From positions 16,665,001 through 16,729,000 of the forward strand of contig CM057482.1 in NCBI GenBank assembly GCA_030035585.1: 64,000 nt of DNA, written 5' to 3'. The DNA is from Dugong dugon (Eukaryota; Chordata; Mammalia; Sirenia; Dugongidae). Position numbers and translations under genes: made by a program. Positions 1 to 9,716 of the stretch are shown in pieces. Every line of letters begins with the position of its first letter. The first letter of the stretch is position 1. The notes under the pieces are model-generated. The model saw only the letters and a list, made by a program, of their open reading frames with translations, was not told where the DNA came from and did not search any database.

Positions 1-463
1 ATAGGAAAATTGCCAGAATATACTTCTTTTTTAGGTAAGTTAGTGACAATTTGGATCCATTTTTAACACATTAATTAATCACATATATATCAATATATTG
101 TGTTGCTTTAAAAATCATAAAAATTTGAAAAAGGAGGAGAAATAGAAAAATACGAAGAAAAACACTCATGGTCTCACAACTCAAAGACAACCTTGAGAAC
201 ACTTCAGTATATTTGCTTCTAATAGTTTTCTATACATTTTTTCTATATATTTCTATGTAATTTTTAATGAAATTTTTACACATACAGTGAAGCTGAAAGA
301 ATTTTACGGTAAATATCCATGCACACAAAACCTTGATTCTACCATTAACACTGTACTGTACAGTGTACTTATTTTATCACGTATCTATGCATCTGTCTGT
401 CTCTCTGTCCATCCACCAATCTATCTTATTTTTTTATTCATTTCAGAATAAATTGCATACATT
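1..463. other. AT-rich DNA, nothing recognised
   Basis: This AT-rich stretch shows no coding frame, RNA gene or repeat family that I recognise. If the exon near 1979 is real, this is upstream intronic or intergenic DNA. Confidence 0.5.
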
Positions 464-638
464 AGTACAAAACCAAAAAAACAAACCCATTGCTGTCGAG
501 TCAATTCCAGCTCATAGCAACCCTATAGGACAGAGTAGAACTTCCCCATAGGGTTTCCAAGGAGCGCCTGGTGGAGTTGAACTGCCAACCTTTTAGTTAG
601 CAGCCGAACTCTTAACCACTACACCATCAGGGTTTCCT
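464..638 (-). mobile_element. AfroSINE, minus strand
   Basis: Read on the minus strand this begins with a tRNA-like head (gtggttaagagttcggctgc), passes through the core (ccttggaaaccctatggg) and ends with the afrotherian tail and a T-rich/A-rich stretch at the low-coordinate end. This is the short AfroSINE form. It is non-autonomous, Pol III-derived and presumably mobilised by RTE machinery. Confidence 0.9.
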
Positions 639-648
639 TACAGATATA

Positions 649-716
649 CATGCTGGATTATTTAGGGAGATGTTTATGCATGCTGGATTACACATCTCCC
701 TAAATAATCCAGCATG
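649..716. repeat. Perfect 25-bp inverted repeat (hairpin)
   Basis: The arm at 649-673 is the exact reverse complement of 692-716, with an 18-base loop at 674-691. The loop repeats part of the arm (atgcatgctggatta). The hairpin sits just downstream of the SINE head and belongs to no repeat family I know. It may be a template-switch product. Confidence 0.9.
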
Positions 717-734
717 CATATCATTAATTAGAGT

Positions 735-1200
735 TCAATATTCGATCGTTTTTTTCTTCTTTTGAGGTAAAATTTATATATAATGAAATACAAATTTTTG
801 GCATACAAATACTGAGTTTTGACAAATGCATATACACTCATGTAACCCAAACCCTCTGAAAATAATGCTATGCGTTTTTACCAACTTCTAATTTCATTTT
901 GCATTTTGATTTTTTTCACTTAGCCTTATAATGTAAGCATTTTCCTTGTATTTACAAGTCTTCATAAGTGTATTTTAATGGCATTGTCTATTGATATTTT
1001 AAATTCAACCCTTTAACTCATCTTGAGATTATTTTGGTGTTTTGATGTGAGTTGGAGATTTAAATAGGTCCTTTTCCAAGTAGCTAAACCTAATTGCTTC
1101 TCTTATACATCTGATTATCTGATCTATTCCATTGATTTTTCTGTACATATTATAACAACCATTTTCCATGATTGTGCTTTAATATTCCCCAAAAATTATA
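735..1200 (-). mobile_element. Old L1 fragments (3' region), minus strand
   Basis: The text around 760-860 (a gaggtaaaatttatatataatgaaa-like start, then gttttgacaaatgcatatacac) resembles the reverse complement of old mammalian L1 3' UTRs. The stretch around 1040-1190 resembles the reverse complement of the ORF2 3' part (ctattccattgatttttctg). Divergence is high and the boundaries are approximate. The remaining DNA to 1978 shows nothing clear. Confidence 0.45.
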
Positions 1201-1978
1201 ACCAGTATAAATATCGAATTATTGCATCCAACAAAATGTTTTTATTTAGACCTCTGTGATGAAATTGAGGTCCAATGCCCACCTGTCCTCTGGTCCCAAA
1301 CTTTCTCTGTTGTGTTCAGAACCCTGGTTTTTCATTTACAGACTATCAGGCCCAGAAGTTGGGTGGGAGTGCTATTTATTTTGAAGGCAAAGCTCTGGGT
1401 CCCAACCTTGTATATATTCCTTGTATATGTTTCTTCTTCCCCCTTGTACACTTTTTCCCAACTTTGTCCAAATGATCTAGGCAACATATGTCAGTTTAGT
1501 ATACCTTTACATGCTTTCCTATAATTCAGAGTATGGGTATTTAAAATATGTATATGGATATTAACTAACCTGATACTAATTAAAAATTGTCAATATCAGT
1601 TACCTGGTACATTTACCACTTGAAGTCAGTGAGTCTGTGCTTTCACTGACTTGTGTGAGCTCAAATACCTGAACTGAGGAAGGACAAGTCTACCAAGGTG
1701 GAAATAGTAGTTAGGATCCAGCAGTTCCAATAAAGAAAACAGAGCTGTCCAGTGGAGGTAGGAGTAGACTGGGAAGCGGTGAGTTCCCTATTACTGTCTT
1801 CACTCAGGCAGAGCTCTCTGTCAAGAGCGTCTAGGAGAGTATTCCTGCTCTGGGAAGTGGGCCGGAGATGGGTAGGAGTGGGAGGTCAGAGTAGATCGTC
1901 TTAGTTTCTCTGATTCAGCTAATTGTTGCTTTGGCTTCTGGATTATTTATTTAATGCAAAATTTTCTTCTTCTCACAG
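1201..1978. other. Probable intron, nothing recognised
   Basis: Non-repetitive-looking DNA. Its right end has a plausible branch-point region and a pyrimidine tract (ttttcttcttctcacag) ending in AG at 1978, just before the candidate exon. A small imperfect hairpin (gtcagtgag...ctgac) lies near 1626-1650. Confidence 0.4.
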
Positions 1979-2182
1979 GAAATAAAGGAAAAAAAGAAAT
2001 TCTGCAAGATGTATATAGAGGACCTTGTGAAGGAAGCCACAGAAATCAACATGAAAAACGAGGCTTTGCAGAAGCTTTGGCCACAGATGTTTATTGAGCT
2101 TGTTAGGGATGCAGTCATAGAAATCCGCAATAAGAATTCATATATGAAGCTCTGCCTACAGCAGATAACTGACCAAAAATAG
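1979..2182 (+). CDS. Candidate terminal coding exon of an unidentified gene
   Basis: After a good splice acceptor (pyrimidine tract then cacag at 1974-1978), an open frame of 67 codons runs from gaaataaag to a TAG ending at 2182. The predicted peptide starts EIKEKKKFCKMYIEDLVKEA and ends KLCLQQITDQK. It is charged, rich in Lys and Glu and predicted helical, with a WPQMFIELVRDAVIEIRNK stretch, as in coiled-coil or ciliary proteins. I do not recognise the gene. No start codon is required if this is a last exon; the phase at the acceptor is 0 in this reading. A 3' UTR with a polyadenylation signal follows. The frame looks undamaged, which argues against an old pseudogene. A retrocopy is less likely because the acceptor-like intron sequence is retained. 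Upstream exons would lie to the left of the window. Confidence 0.5.
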   Translation, partial: EIKEKKKFCKMYIEDLVKEATEINMKNEALQKLWPQMFIELVRDAVIEIRNKNSYMKLCLQQITDQK

Positions 2183-2655
2183 AAATGGCTTGTAGTCCCA
2201 GTTGATTTAGTAGTTTGTTTTTTCAAAAGTTGAAAATATGTAGGGTTAAACATGTTAAAACAACACCACCACCAATCTCCTCCAAATTAGAAAGACTTGC
2301 ATCAAAGCATCATTGCCTACTGTTTCTGTAGCTAAAGGTCAGGAAGAAAAGAGGGAGACAGGGAAGATTAATTCCCTATATATAAAGAAAAACCAAACAA
2401 CCTTTGGGTAGAAGCAGTTTTCAGAGATGGCATGGGTCCTGAATTGGCATTGCATCTTGGATTCCTGCTTTGATTGGTGCCCTTGCTATAGCCCAAAGCA
2501 CGCAGCCTTTGCTCATGGTTCAGCATGAGTTGCTTCTACCTACCTTCAGCTGATGATTTTCAATTATTTGCCTTTTTATTTTATGTCATGATTTCAAAGC
2601 CAAAAATATGTTCTTTTTTATGAGTAAAGAATAAACTTATTAATAAATTAGTATT
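2183..2655 (+). other. Candidate 3' UTR with poly(A) signal
   Basis: This follows the TAG of the candidate terminal exon. AATAAA occurs at about 2630 (agaataaactt), and a second aataaatta lies about 12 bases later. An A-run (attaaaaaaaatg) follows near 2653. The layout is that of a mammalian last exon of about 0.68 kb. No repeat was recognised inside. Confidence 0.4.
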
Positions 2656-3389
2656 AAAAAAAATGTGTTTGCCTCATTAATCCAGTCAATTGTCACATTT
2701 ACTGTGTGTTCCTCTTTAGCTGGGTGGATCCCTGCTGTTCGCTTATGTAAGAGGAGGCCCCATTCTTCTAGGGGCCGCATCCTCAGGGCATCCCAGGGAA
2801 TCCTGGAGGTCAGTGTGGGAGTGAAATAGGAAAATGAGTCAAAACTGGGGCAGAGAAAAAACAGCTTTATCTTAAGGGATTCTGAATGAATGTAAAATGC
2901 AGTTAGAAATCAGTAAGCCTGCTTCTCTGAAAGGTGTTTCCTTCCATTGTTAGCTACTCTATGGCTCTTTTTTCAGATAGGCATGTACCTCAGAAGTATT
3001 AGAGGTGCATGGATAAAAGGTTCCAATTTTTCTAATTCCACTTGAAGATCAAACAGACAAACAAGATGCAGGTAGGATTTTGGCCTATTTTGTGCTGGGA
3101 AGATGATACAACTTCAGAAAAACAATCTTACTGGTCAATGATGGGAATTCTCCAATTTGTTCAGATTTTGCCCAGCAGCTATTACAGGGGTAGGACCACC
3201 AGGATGTGGGAAAACAAGAATAGAAGTTCTAAGACAGCAAAATATGCAGAGATGCTTGGAAGGCAGCTGGGTAGATTGATTTTGCTATTCTAAGAATGAT
3301 ACACATCATCCTTAAGAGCTGTTGACCACCCTTCCCTGAAAAGGAGTGCCCTTGGTTAGTAGGGTAGCGTACTGTTTCGGAATTTGCCA
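2656..3389. other. No gene or repeat recognised
   Basis: Mixed-composition DNA after the candidate 3' UTR. The open frames here are short and have no recognisable protein character. Confidence 0.5.
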
Positions 3390-3592
3390 TTAAGTCACAC
3401 TGTCCTGGGTTTGCATGTTGGCTTTTAAGCTACCAGTTTAGTAGCTTGTGACCTATCTGAACTTCAGTTTCCTCATAATAGTACCTACCTTATAAGATTG
3501 GTGTGAGGATCAAATGAGGTAGTGCATGTAAAGCTTTTGTGATAATGCTTCACACACTGTAAACACCGAGTAAGTGTAGCTATCATTATTCT
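3390..3592 (+). mobile_element. MIR SINE, plus strand
   Basis: The MIR body is clear: a cttcagtttcctcata-like core, then agtacctacctta, gtgaggatcaaatgag and a tail near gtaagtgtagctatcatta. The order matches the plus-strand MIR consensus. It is old and diverged. Confidence 0.8.
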
Positions 3593-3917
3593 TTTGAAAC
3601 AGGTCGAACCGTAGGATTTGTGCCCCAGGTCAGGAAGAGCTGTGAGTGTTGCTGATGGTCCTTTAGCCTCTCTAAATTGAAATACGTGGACCATCTCTCA
3701 TCTGGCTGTTGAAGGGTGAGTGCTCCAAGGGTTTATATCTTGCTTGGAATAGAAATGAGATTCCATTTTGAGGGTGATATTGAAAGGAATACCAAGGAAT
3801 ATCTTGTCCTTGGGTTTCTAGTGAATAGGAAGGACTCAGTGAGAACTTGTGACTTCCTCAGGAGTGTGGAGAACTGTTTGTTCACTCTGTGTTTTACAAG
3901 TGTAAACAACCAAAATC

Positions 3918-4321
3918 TGTATTAGTTTCATAGGGCTGCCATAACAAAACACCACAAATTGGGTAACTTATAAGAACAGAAATTTATTTTATCACAGTTT
4001 TGGAGGCTAGTATTCCAAATTCAGGGTGATGGCAGGGCCATGTTCTTCCTGAAGGGTCTAGGGGAAGATTCTTTCTTGTTTCTCCTGGCTTCTGGTAACC
4101 TCAGGCATTCCTTGGCATATAGATGTGTCACATGTCTGTCTGTCTTTTCTACTGCTTTGTAAGAACACCACTCGGGATCAGGACCCACCCAACTCTGGTA
4201 GAACCTCATGTTAACTGATCACATCTTCAAAGACCCTATCTACAAACAAGGTCACATTCACAGGTACTGGGGCTTAGGACTTCAACATATCTTTTTGGGA
4301 GACCCAATTCAATCCGTAGCA
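3918..4321 (-). mobile_element. MaLR-type (MLT1-like) solo LTR, minus strand
   Basis: Read in plus orientation it starts tgtattagtttcatagggct and ends near cccaattcaatccgtagca. This is the reverse complement of the familiar MLT1-type LTR that begins 'tgttatgggttgaattg' and ends in 'aactaata'. It is an ERVL-MaLR relic that predates the afrotherian radiation, with no internal region beside it. Confidence 0.7.
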
Positions 4322-5640
4322 GCCTGCCCTTTGTCCCCCAAAATTCATGTCCTTCCCATGTGCAAAACACTTTCACCCCATCCCAGCATACCCAAAAGTC
4401 TCAATCCGTTTCAGCATGAACTCTTAAGTTAAAAAATTTGATCTTCTGAATCATCTAATCAGGTATGGATGAGACTGTGGGTATAATCCATGCTGGAGCA
4501 AAATTACTCTCTATCTGTGGACCTGTGAAATCTAGAATACAAGTTACCACCAAAATACAATAGTGATACAGGTGTAGGATAGACATTCCAATTCTGAATG
4601 GGAGAAATTGGAAGAAAAGGAGTCACAACCCAGCAGGGCAAATGTCAGTAGATTTCAAGACTTAAAAATAATCCTCTGTAAAAAAGCTTGGCAGTTTAAT
4701 AAATAATCTGCCTAACTTCTTGCATGCTGCCTCTCTTCCCCTAACTCTTCCATCCCTGCTGCTCAAGGGACTTGGCCCTCACGTGCATTCTTAGCCCTCC
4801 TCAGTCATTCTCAGGGAATCTAAGGAACCCTAGGTCAGCACTCAACGACTTGGTAGCAAGCCGGCTCAGCCACTGCCGGCTTCAGGTGTAGTAATAGGAT
4901 TTCTGTTTTGTTCATGCAACCAAACCTTACACCCCAGCTTTTGTCACTTGGTCTCTCCATTCCTTTGTACCTGAGTTCCCTATTGTCTGTTCCCATTATC
5001 CTATATTGAGTCCCACTTCTCGAATCCTTATTTTATCTGGTCTCGAGTTCCCAACATCTGTGTTCTGCCTGTCTAGCGCCTATGACCTGCAGCTCTACAT
5101 CCTGACAACCCATTTTGCTTGCTGAGTTCCTAGATGAGCAAATCCCCAGGTAAGGGACAAAGGGACCTGGACCTTCTGGGTCTGAGGTCAAGTGAGGGTA
5201 CTGGCTTGTGAGTGGTGATTTCCTGGAACAAATTGCCCTCTCTCCTTGGGCTTTTCCAGGGTCTTCAGGATTAGAGGATGGGGGAGAGATGTAAACCCCA
5301 CAGTCTGAGACTATCCAGGCTAGTGAGTGCTGAAGGATGATTTTTTCAAAAGGGATCTCAAGCAGAAACAAAATATCATGGTTTGTTCAGAAGCAGAAAT
5401 GTCTACTATCCCCCATTTAGAAAGATACTGTCCCTGATGTTCTGGTTCAGCAGCTAGATGGTTTGGTGTGCTGTTGGATTTGAGGCTGATTGTAACTGTG
5501 CTGCTGGGTCTGAGGATGCTGCTGGCATCAGTTCCCCACTTCCTGAGCCTCACTCTGCCGAAGTCATTAGCATGAAGTCTGAGAAGTGAGAGTGTGCATC
5601 CTTACCCTGCTCCGGATCTGTTCAGGAGCACAATGGGAAG
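4322..5640. other. No gene or repeat recognised
   Basis: Unique-looking DNA. Two minus-strand open frames (112 and 77 codons) overlap each other between 5033 and 5553 but have no recognisable domain, and I treat them as chance. Confidence 0.4.
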
Positions 5641-5644
5641 TCAT

Positions 5645-5880
5645 AGTCTCTTCCACTGTGTAGTCATAAGTATAATAACAAGTAAGATTTATTGAGTAGT
5701 GTTCTAAGCCCTTTACATTTATTATCTCATTTACTCTCCTAACACTGTGAAATGTGTATGATAGTTACCCCATTTGAACATTAGAAAACTGAGGCACGGA
5801 GAGGTTAAATAACTCACCCAAGAACATTTCAGCCAACAGTAAAGACAGGACCCACATTCATAACCACTGTTAGTCTTAAG
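5645..5880 (-). mobile_element. MIR SINE, minus strand
   Basis: The reverse-complement MIR is legible: agtaagatttattgagtag, ctaagccctttacattta, then cattagaaaactgaggcacg and gagaggttaaataactcac. It is ancient and runs nearly the full body. Confidence 0.85.
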
Positions 5881-6120
5881 GATCTGGCATCTGGGTAAAA
5901 TATTGGTACCCATAGGCCTTTTCCTAATCAGCTTTCCTGTTTTGCTGTTATGCTGAGGAATATAATGGCACCTTCACACAAAATAAAAGATGAGCATTTC
6001 TCAAATAAGCCTATATGTAAAGCAAGTTGCAGAACATTAAGCACATTATAACCACTAATGTAAAATGTATAAGAACACCTGTATAGTACTGTGTATTGTT
6101 TAAGGATACATATATATGGA

Positions 6121-6336
6121 ATGGCGTTCTTGGGTGGGGTAATCGGTTAAGCACTCAACTACTAACTGAAAGGTTGGCAGTTTGAACCTACTCAAAGGCA
6201 CCTCAGAAGAAAGGCCTGGTGATCTGCTTCCAAAAGTCACAGCCTTGAAAACCCTATGGAATTATACCCTGCACATATGGGATCACCATGAGTCAGAATC
6301 AACTTGATGACAGTGGGTTTTTGTTTTTTATATATG
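6121..6336 (+). mobile_element. AfroSINE (long form), plus strand
   Basis: Diverged head (tgggtggggtaatcggttaa), then the long-form middle (agaaaggcctggtgatctgc, attataccctgcacatatgg) and the standard tail (catgagtcagaatcaacttg) before a T-rich end. Similar short sequences on both sides (tatatatgga / tatatatgaa) are a candidate target-site duplication. Confidence 0.85.
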
Positions 6337-6415
6337 AATTAAAAGTATAAAAATAGTGGCTGGAATTATACCAAAGATGTATGTAGAGAATCAGCTTGGG
6401 GTTGGAGGCAAAAGC

Positions 6416-6528
6416 AAGCATAAAATTAAGGAGACCAGTTGGGAGGCTATGGCAGTAATCTGGGTAAGAGATATTGGTGGCTCAGAGCAACATGATAGCA
6501 GCAGGGGTAGCAGCAAATGGTTGGATTA
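6416..6528 (+). mobile_element. Ancient mammalian repeat, left part (class not determined)
   Basis: The text 'ggagaccagttgggaggcta' and 'gtaatctgggtaagagatat' belongs to a widespread old repeat whose other copy lies at about 44590-45515. It continues at 7381-7715 after an inserted inverted-repeat element. Confidence 0.55.
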
Positions 6529-6616
6529 GGGACAGATTACCCAATAAGCAAGGTACACATGGGCTTAATTGTGTTTATGTACTAATCTGTAGTGCACAAT
6601 TTCACAGGAGTGGTGA

Positions 6617-6800
6617 AAACAAAAAACCCACTGCTGTCAAGTTGATTCTGACTCATAGCAGCTCCATAGGATTTCCAAGGCTGTAAATCTCTACAGAAGC
6701 AGACTGCCACATCTTTCTCCTGCGGAGCTGCTGGTGGTTTCAAACCACCAACCTTTCGGTTGGCAGTTGACCACTTTAGCTACTGCTCCACTAGGGCTCC
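6617..6800 (-). mobile_element. AfroSINE, minus strand, inside an inverted repeat
   Basis: Minus-strand long-form AfroSINE. The low end is the 3' tail (acccactgctgtcaagttga), then comes the segment for the variant core (gcagactgccacatctttct) and finally the head (ctactgctccactagggctc). It lies at the centre of the inverted repeat at 6529-7380. Confidence 0.9.
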
Positions 6801-6846
6801 TGATGTGATGAAACCCATGTGAAATTGTACACTACAGATTAGTACC

Positions 6847-7326
6847 TGTGATGGTTAAGATTGTGTGTCAACTTGGCTGGGCCATGATTCTCAGTGTTCA
6901 TATGTGATCACTCCCATTATGGAATTTGCTGTGAGTAGCCAGTCAGTTGAAAAGAAGTTTCCTTGGGTTGTGGCCTACATGCAAAGATAAGCAGACGTTC
7001 TGGCTTTTTGCTTGCACTGGATCCTGCAGCTGCCTCCTGTTCATCTGACCTCCAGTTCTTGGGACTTGAGCTTTCAGCTTATCTGCTGATCTTGGGAGTC
7101 ATCAATCTTCACAGCCTGTGAGTGGGAGCCCTGCTCTCTGACCTGATGTTCTTGGGTTTGCCAGCCCCTGCAGCTGTGTGAATCAGGAGAAGCCTTGCAG
7201 TCTTGCCTGCCAATCTTGGGATTCGTTGATCTTCACAGCCTGTGAGCAAGAGCCCTGCTTCCAACTTGCTGATCTTGGGTTCACCAGCCCCTGGTTTTGC
7301 TTCTCTAGAGAACCCAGCCTAAGACA
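6847..7326 (+). mobile_element. MaLR-like solo LTR with internal duplication
   Basis: It starts tgtgatggttaagattgtgt and ends cagcctaagaca, a TG...CA layout with 'ttctctagagaacccagcct' before the end as in ERVL-MaLR LTRs. An internal block of about 125 bp occurs twice in tandem (starts near 7086 and 7212). It interrupts the right arm of the inverted repeat element, so it is younger than that element. Flanking five-mers gtacc/gtatg match at three positions. Confidence 0.6.
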
Positions 7327-7380
7327 GTATGTAATACAATTAAGCCCATGCATATGTTGTTTATTGGTTAATCTGCCCCG

Positions 7381-7715
7381 GTTTGGATCTTGGGTGAGTT
7401 TTTAAGAGAGAGGCAAAGAATTCCTGATAGATCAGATGTGGGATATTAGATATCGGAGTTAAGAATAGTTCCAAGGTTTTGGGGCTAGACAACTGAAAAG
7501 ATGGAGTTGCCATAAACTGAGATGGAAGCAGGCTAAGAATGGAGCAAGTTTCAGGAGGAAAATCAGGAATTTGATTTTGGACATGTTGAGTTTGAGATAG
7601 CTGTTAGACATCCATGTGAAGGTGTTAAGCAGGTGTAGACATATGAGTTAGGAGCTGAGGAGAGGTGTCTGGGCTGGGCTAGAATTATAAAGGTAGGAGT
7701 CACTGGCATATAACA
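7381..7715 (+). mobile_element. Ancient mammalian repeat, right part
   Basis: Continuation of the repeat begun at 6416: 'aagatggagttgccataaac', 'ttgattttggacatgttgag' and 'tagacatccatgtgaaggtg' follow in the family's usual order. No coding capacity was seen. Confidence 0.55.
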
Positions 7716-8074
7716 TTACTTGTTTTTGTTATCATTATATTTAAGAGAATAACCTATTTAACTTGTTGTAAATAATAATCCCAGTTTATTTGCCTTTTAA
7801 TTTTGATTTATGTTTTTCTTTTCACTTAATAAAATCACTTACTGTTTCCCTTTATAAGCTCTATTATTTATTAACCTTGTATTTAGAGAGCATATAATAA
7901 TTCACCTATATTTTTTCCAGATTTTTATTGTATGCTTTGATTCCACGCTTATCTATTACTAACAGTTGGTTGACAGACCAAAACATGTTCTGTTCATTTC
8001 CTGTTTGGACAAATCTGAGCTTTACTCTCCCAGCTTCTAACTGATTTGTTTAATAAGATATTCTTGGAAGCAAA
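7716..8074. other. AT-rich DNA, nothing recognised
   Basis: No gene or confident repeat. Parts near 7740-8040 resemble decayed L1 3' text but not strongly enough to call. Confidence 0.4.
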
Positions 8075-8256
8075 AAGAAGAAGAAGAGGAGAGGAGAGGA
8101 AAATAAAAGGGAAGGAGAGGAGAGAAGAAAAAAGGGAAGGGGAGAGAAGGGAGGGAAGGATGGAACACAAGGAAGTGAGGGAAGAAAGGAAGAGAGAGAA
8201 AGAAGAGAAAGAAAGGGAGAGGAGGGGGCAGAGGTGCGAGGAGAGGGAAGGAATCT
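8075..8256. repeat. Purine-only tract (GGAA/GAAA-rich)
   Basis: About 180 bases consisting almost entirely of A and G (gaggagaggaaaataaaagg and so on). It is a polypurine/polypyrimidine low-complexity tract capable of forming triplex DNA. The 70-codon open frame across it is an artefact of composition. Confidence 0.9.
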
Positions 8257-8379
8257 AGCTAGCTAGCAAGGCAAGCAACATAGACTACAAAAGAGATTGC
8301 TCAGGAAAATATTAAGTTTAAACCTTGAAGAACAAAGATTAGTATCTGTAACCTGCTTTTATGGGTCAGCTGGAGATGG

Positions 8380-8651
8380 AGTGGTTACTGTTGCCAAGAA
8401 GGTTCTTTTAGACAATTCCTGGCCCTCCTCTATAAGCAACTACTCTTCTGATTTCTTTCACTGTTAATTTTCTCAGTTCTAGAACTTCATATCAATGCAA
8501 CCATATGTTATGAACTGTTTTGTGTCTGGCCTCTTTGCTCAACATGTTTTTGACAATCATCCACACTGTTGCACATATCAGTAACACATTCTTTTTTATT
8601 GCTTAACTATGAAGATACCATTTGATTTCATGTTTAAATGGAATACATGAA
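8380..8651 (-). mobile_element. Old L1, minus strand, first segment (3' UTR side)
   Basis: The sequence reads as the reverse complement of an L1 3' end: ttttctcagttctagaactt, gaactgttttgtgtctggcc, cattcttttttattgcttaa. It is cut at 8651 by the RTE insertion and resumes at 20270 (gaaggcaccacaatttgttt), where L1 text continues in register. Confidence 0.8.
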
Positions 8652-9716
8652 CACCGATATGCTAGGCGTTACTGAGCTGATGGCCATTTTGAATCAGACA
8701 ATCATGAGGTCTACTATGCTGGGAATGACAAATTTAAGAGGAATGGCATCACGTTCATCCTCAAAAAGAACATTTCAAGATCTATGCTAAAGTATAACGC
8801 CGTTAGTAATAGGATAATATCCACACACCTACAAGGAAGACCAGTTAATATGACTGTGAATCAAATTTACACACCAGTAATGCCAAAGATGAAGCAACTG
8901 AAAATTTTTACCAACTTGTGCAGTCTGAAATTGATCAAACATGTAATCAAGCTGTGCTGATAATTACTGATGACTGGAATACGAAATCTGGAAACAAAGA
9001 AGGATCAGTAGTTGGAAAATATGGCCTTGGTGATAGAAATGATGCCAGAGATCACATGATAGAATTTTGTAACACCAATGACTTCTTCAGTGCAAATACC
9101 TTTTTTCAACAACATAAACAGTGACTATACACCTGGACCTCACCAGACAGAAAGCACAGGAATCAAACTGATACATCTGTGGAAAGAGACAATGGAAAAG
9201 CTCAATATCATCAGTCAGAACAAGGGCAGGGGCTGACTGCAGAACAGACCATCAATTGCTCATATGCAAGTTCAACTTGACACTGAAGAAAATTAAAATA
9301 AGTCCATGAGAACCAAAATACAATCTTGAGTATATCCAATCTGAATTTGGAGACCATGTCAAGGATAGATTGGATGCATTGAACACTAATGACCAAAGAC
9401 CAGACGAGTTGTGAGATGACATCAAGAACATCATACATGAAGAAAACAGAAGGTCATTAAAAAGACAGGAAAGAAAGAAAAGGCCAAAATGGATGTCAGA
9501 AGAGACTCTGAAACTTGCTCTTGAACGTTGAGTAGCTAAAGCAAATGGAAGAAATGATGAAGTAATAGAGCTGAACAGAAGATTTCAAAGGGCAGCTCGA
9601 GAAGACAAAGTGTTATAATGAAATGTGCAAAGACCTGGTGTTAGAAAACCAAAAGAGAAGGACACCCTCAACATTTCTCAAGCTGAAAGAACTGAAGAAA
9701 AAATTCAAGCTTCAAG
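8652..9716 (+). pseudogene. RTE ORF, endonuclease part (broken)
   Basis: Decayed N-terminal part of the RTE polyprotein. The open piece at 8918-9124 reads MQSEIDQTCNQA...VVGKYGLGDRNDARD, the RTE apurinic-like endonuclease region that in intact copies contains a GDWNAKVGN motif; here it reads DDWNTKSGN. Further text to 9716 (ERRKRPKW-like region, LKELKKKFK at 9623-9820) leads up to the L1 insertion. Several stops and frame changes make it non-functional. Confidence 0.8.
9698..9716 (+). repeat. Target-site duplication of the full-length L1, left copy
   Basis: aaaaaattcaagcttcaag here is repeated exactly at 18258-18276 after the L1 poly(A). The RTE sequence resumes in register after the right copy. 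This is the signature of target-primed insertion; the length is 13-19 bp depending on how the A-run is assigned. Confidence 0.9.

Larger units (their letters stand above)
6529..7380. mobile_element. MITE-like inverted repeat carrying a SINE and an LTR
   Basis: The left arm (about 6529-6605) and right arm (6819-6846 continued at 7327-7380) are reverse complements. For example gtactaatctgtagtgcaca pairs with tgtacactacagattagtac apart from one mismatch, and catgggcttaattgtg pairs with acaattaagcccatg. The termini read gggacagattaccca and tggttaatctgcccc. Without its two passengers the element would be about 170 bp. It sits inside an ancient repeat that resumes on the other side, so it looks like a real insertion. 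I do not recognise the family. Confidence 0.6.

Noticed and set aside
8046-8258. Lys/Glu/Arg-rich open frame
   Set aside because: A by-product of the purine-only tract.
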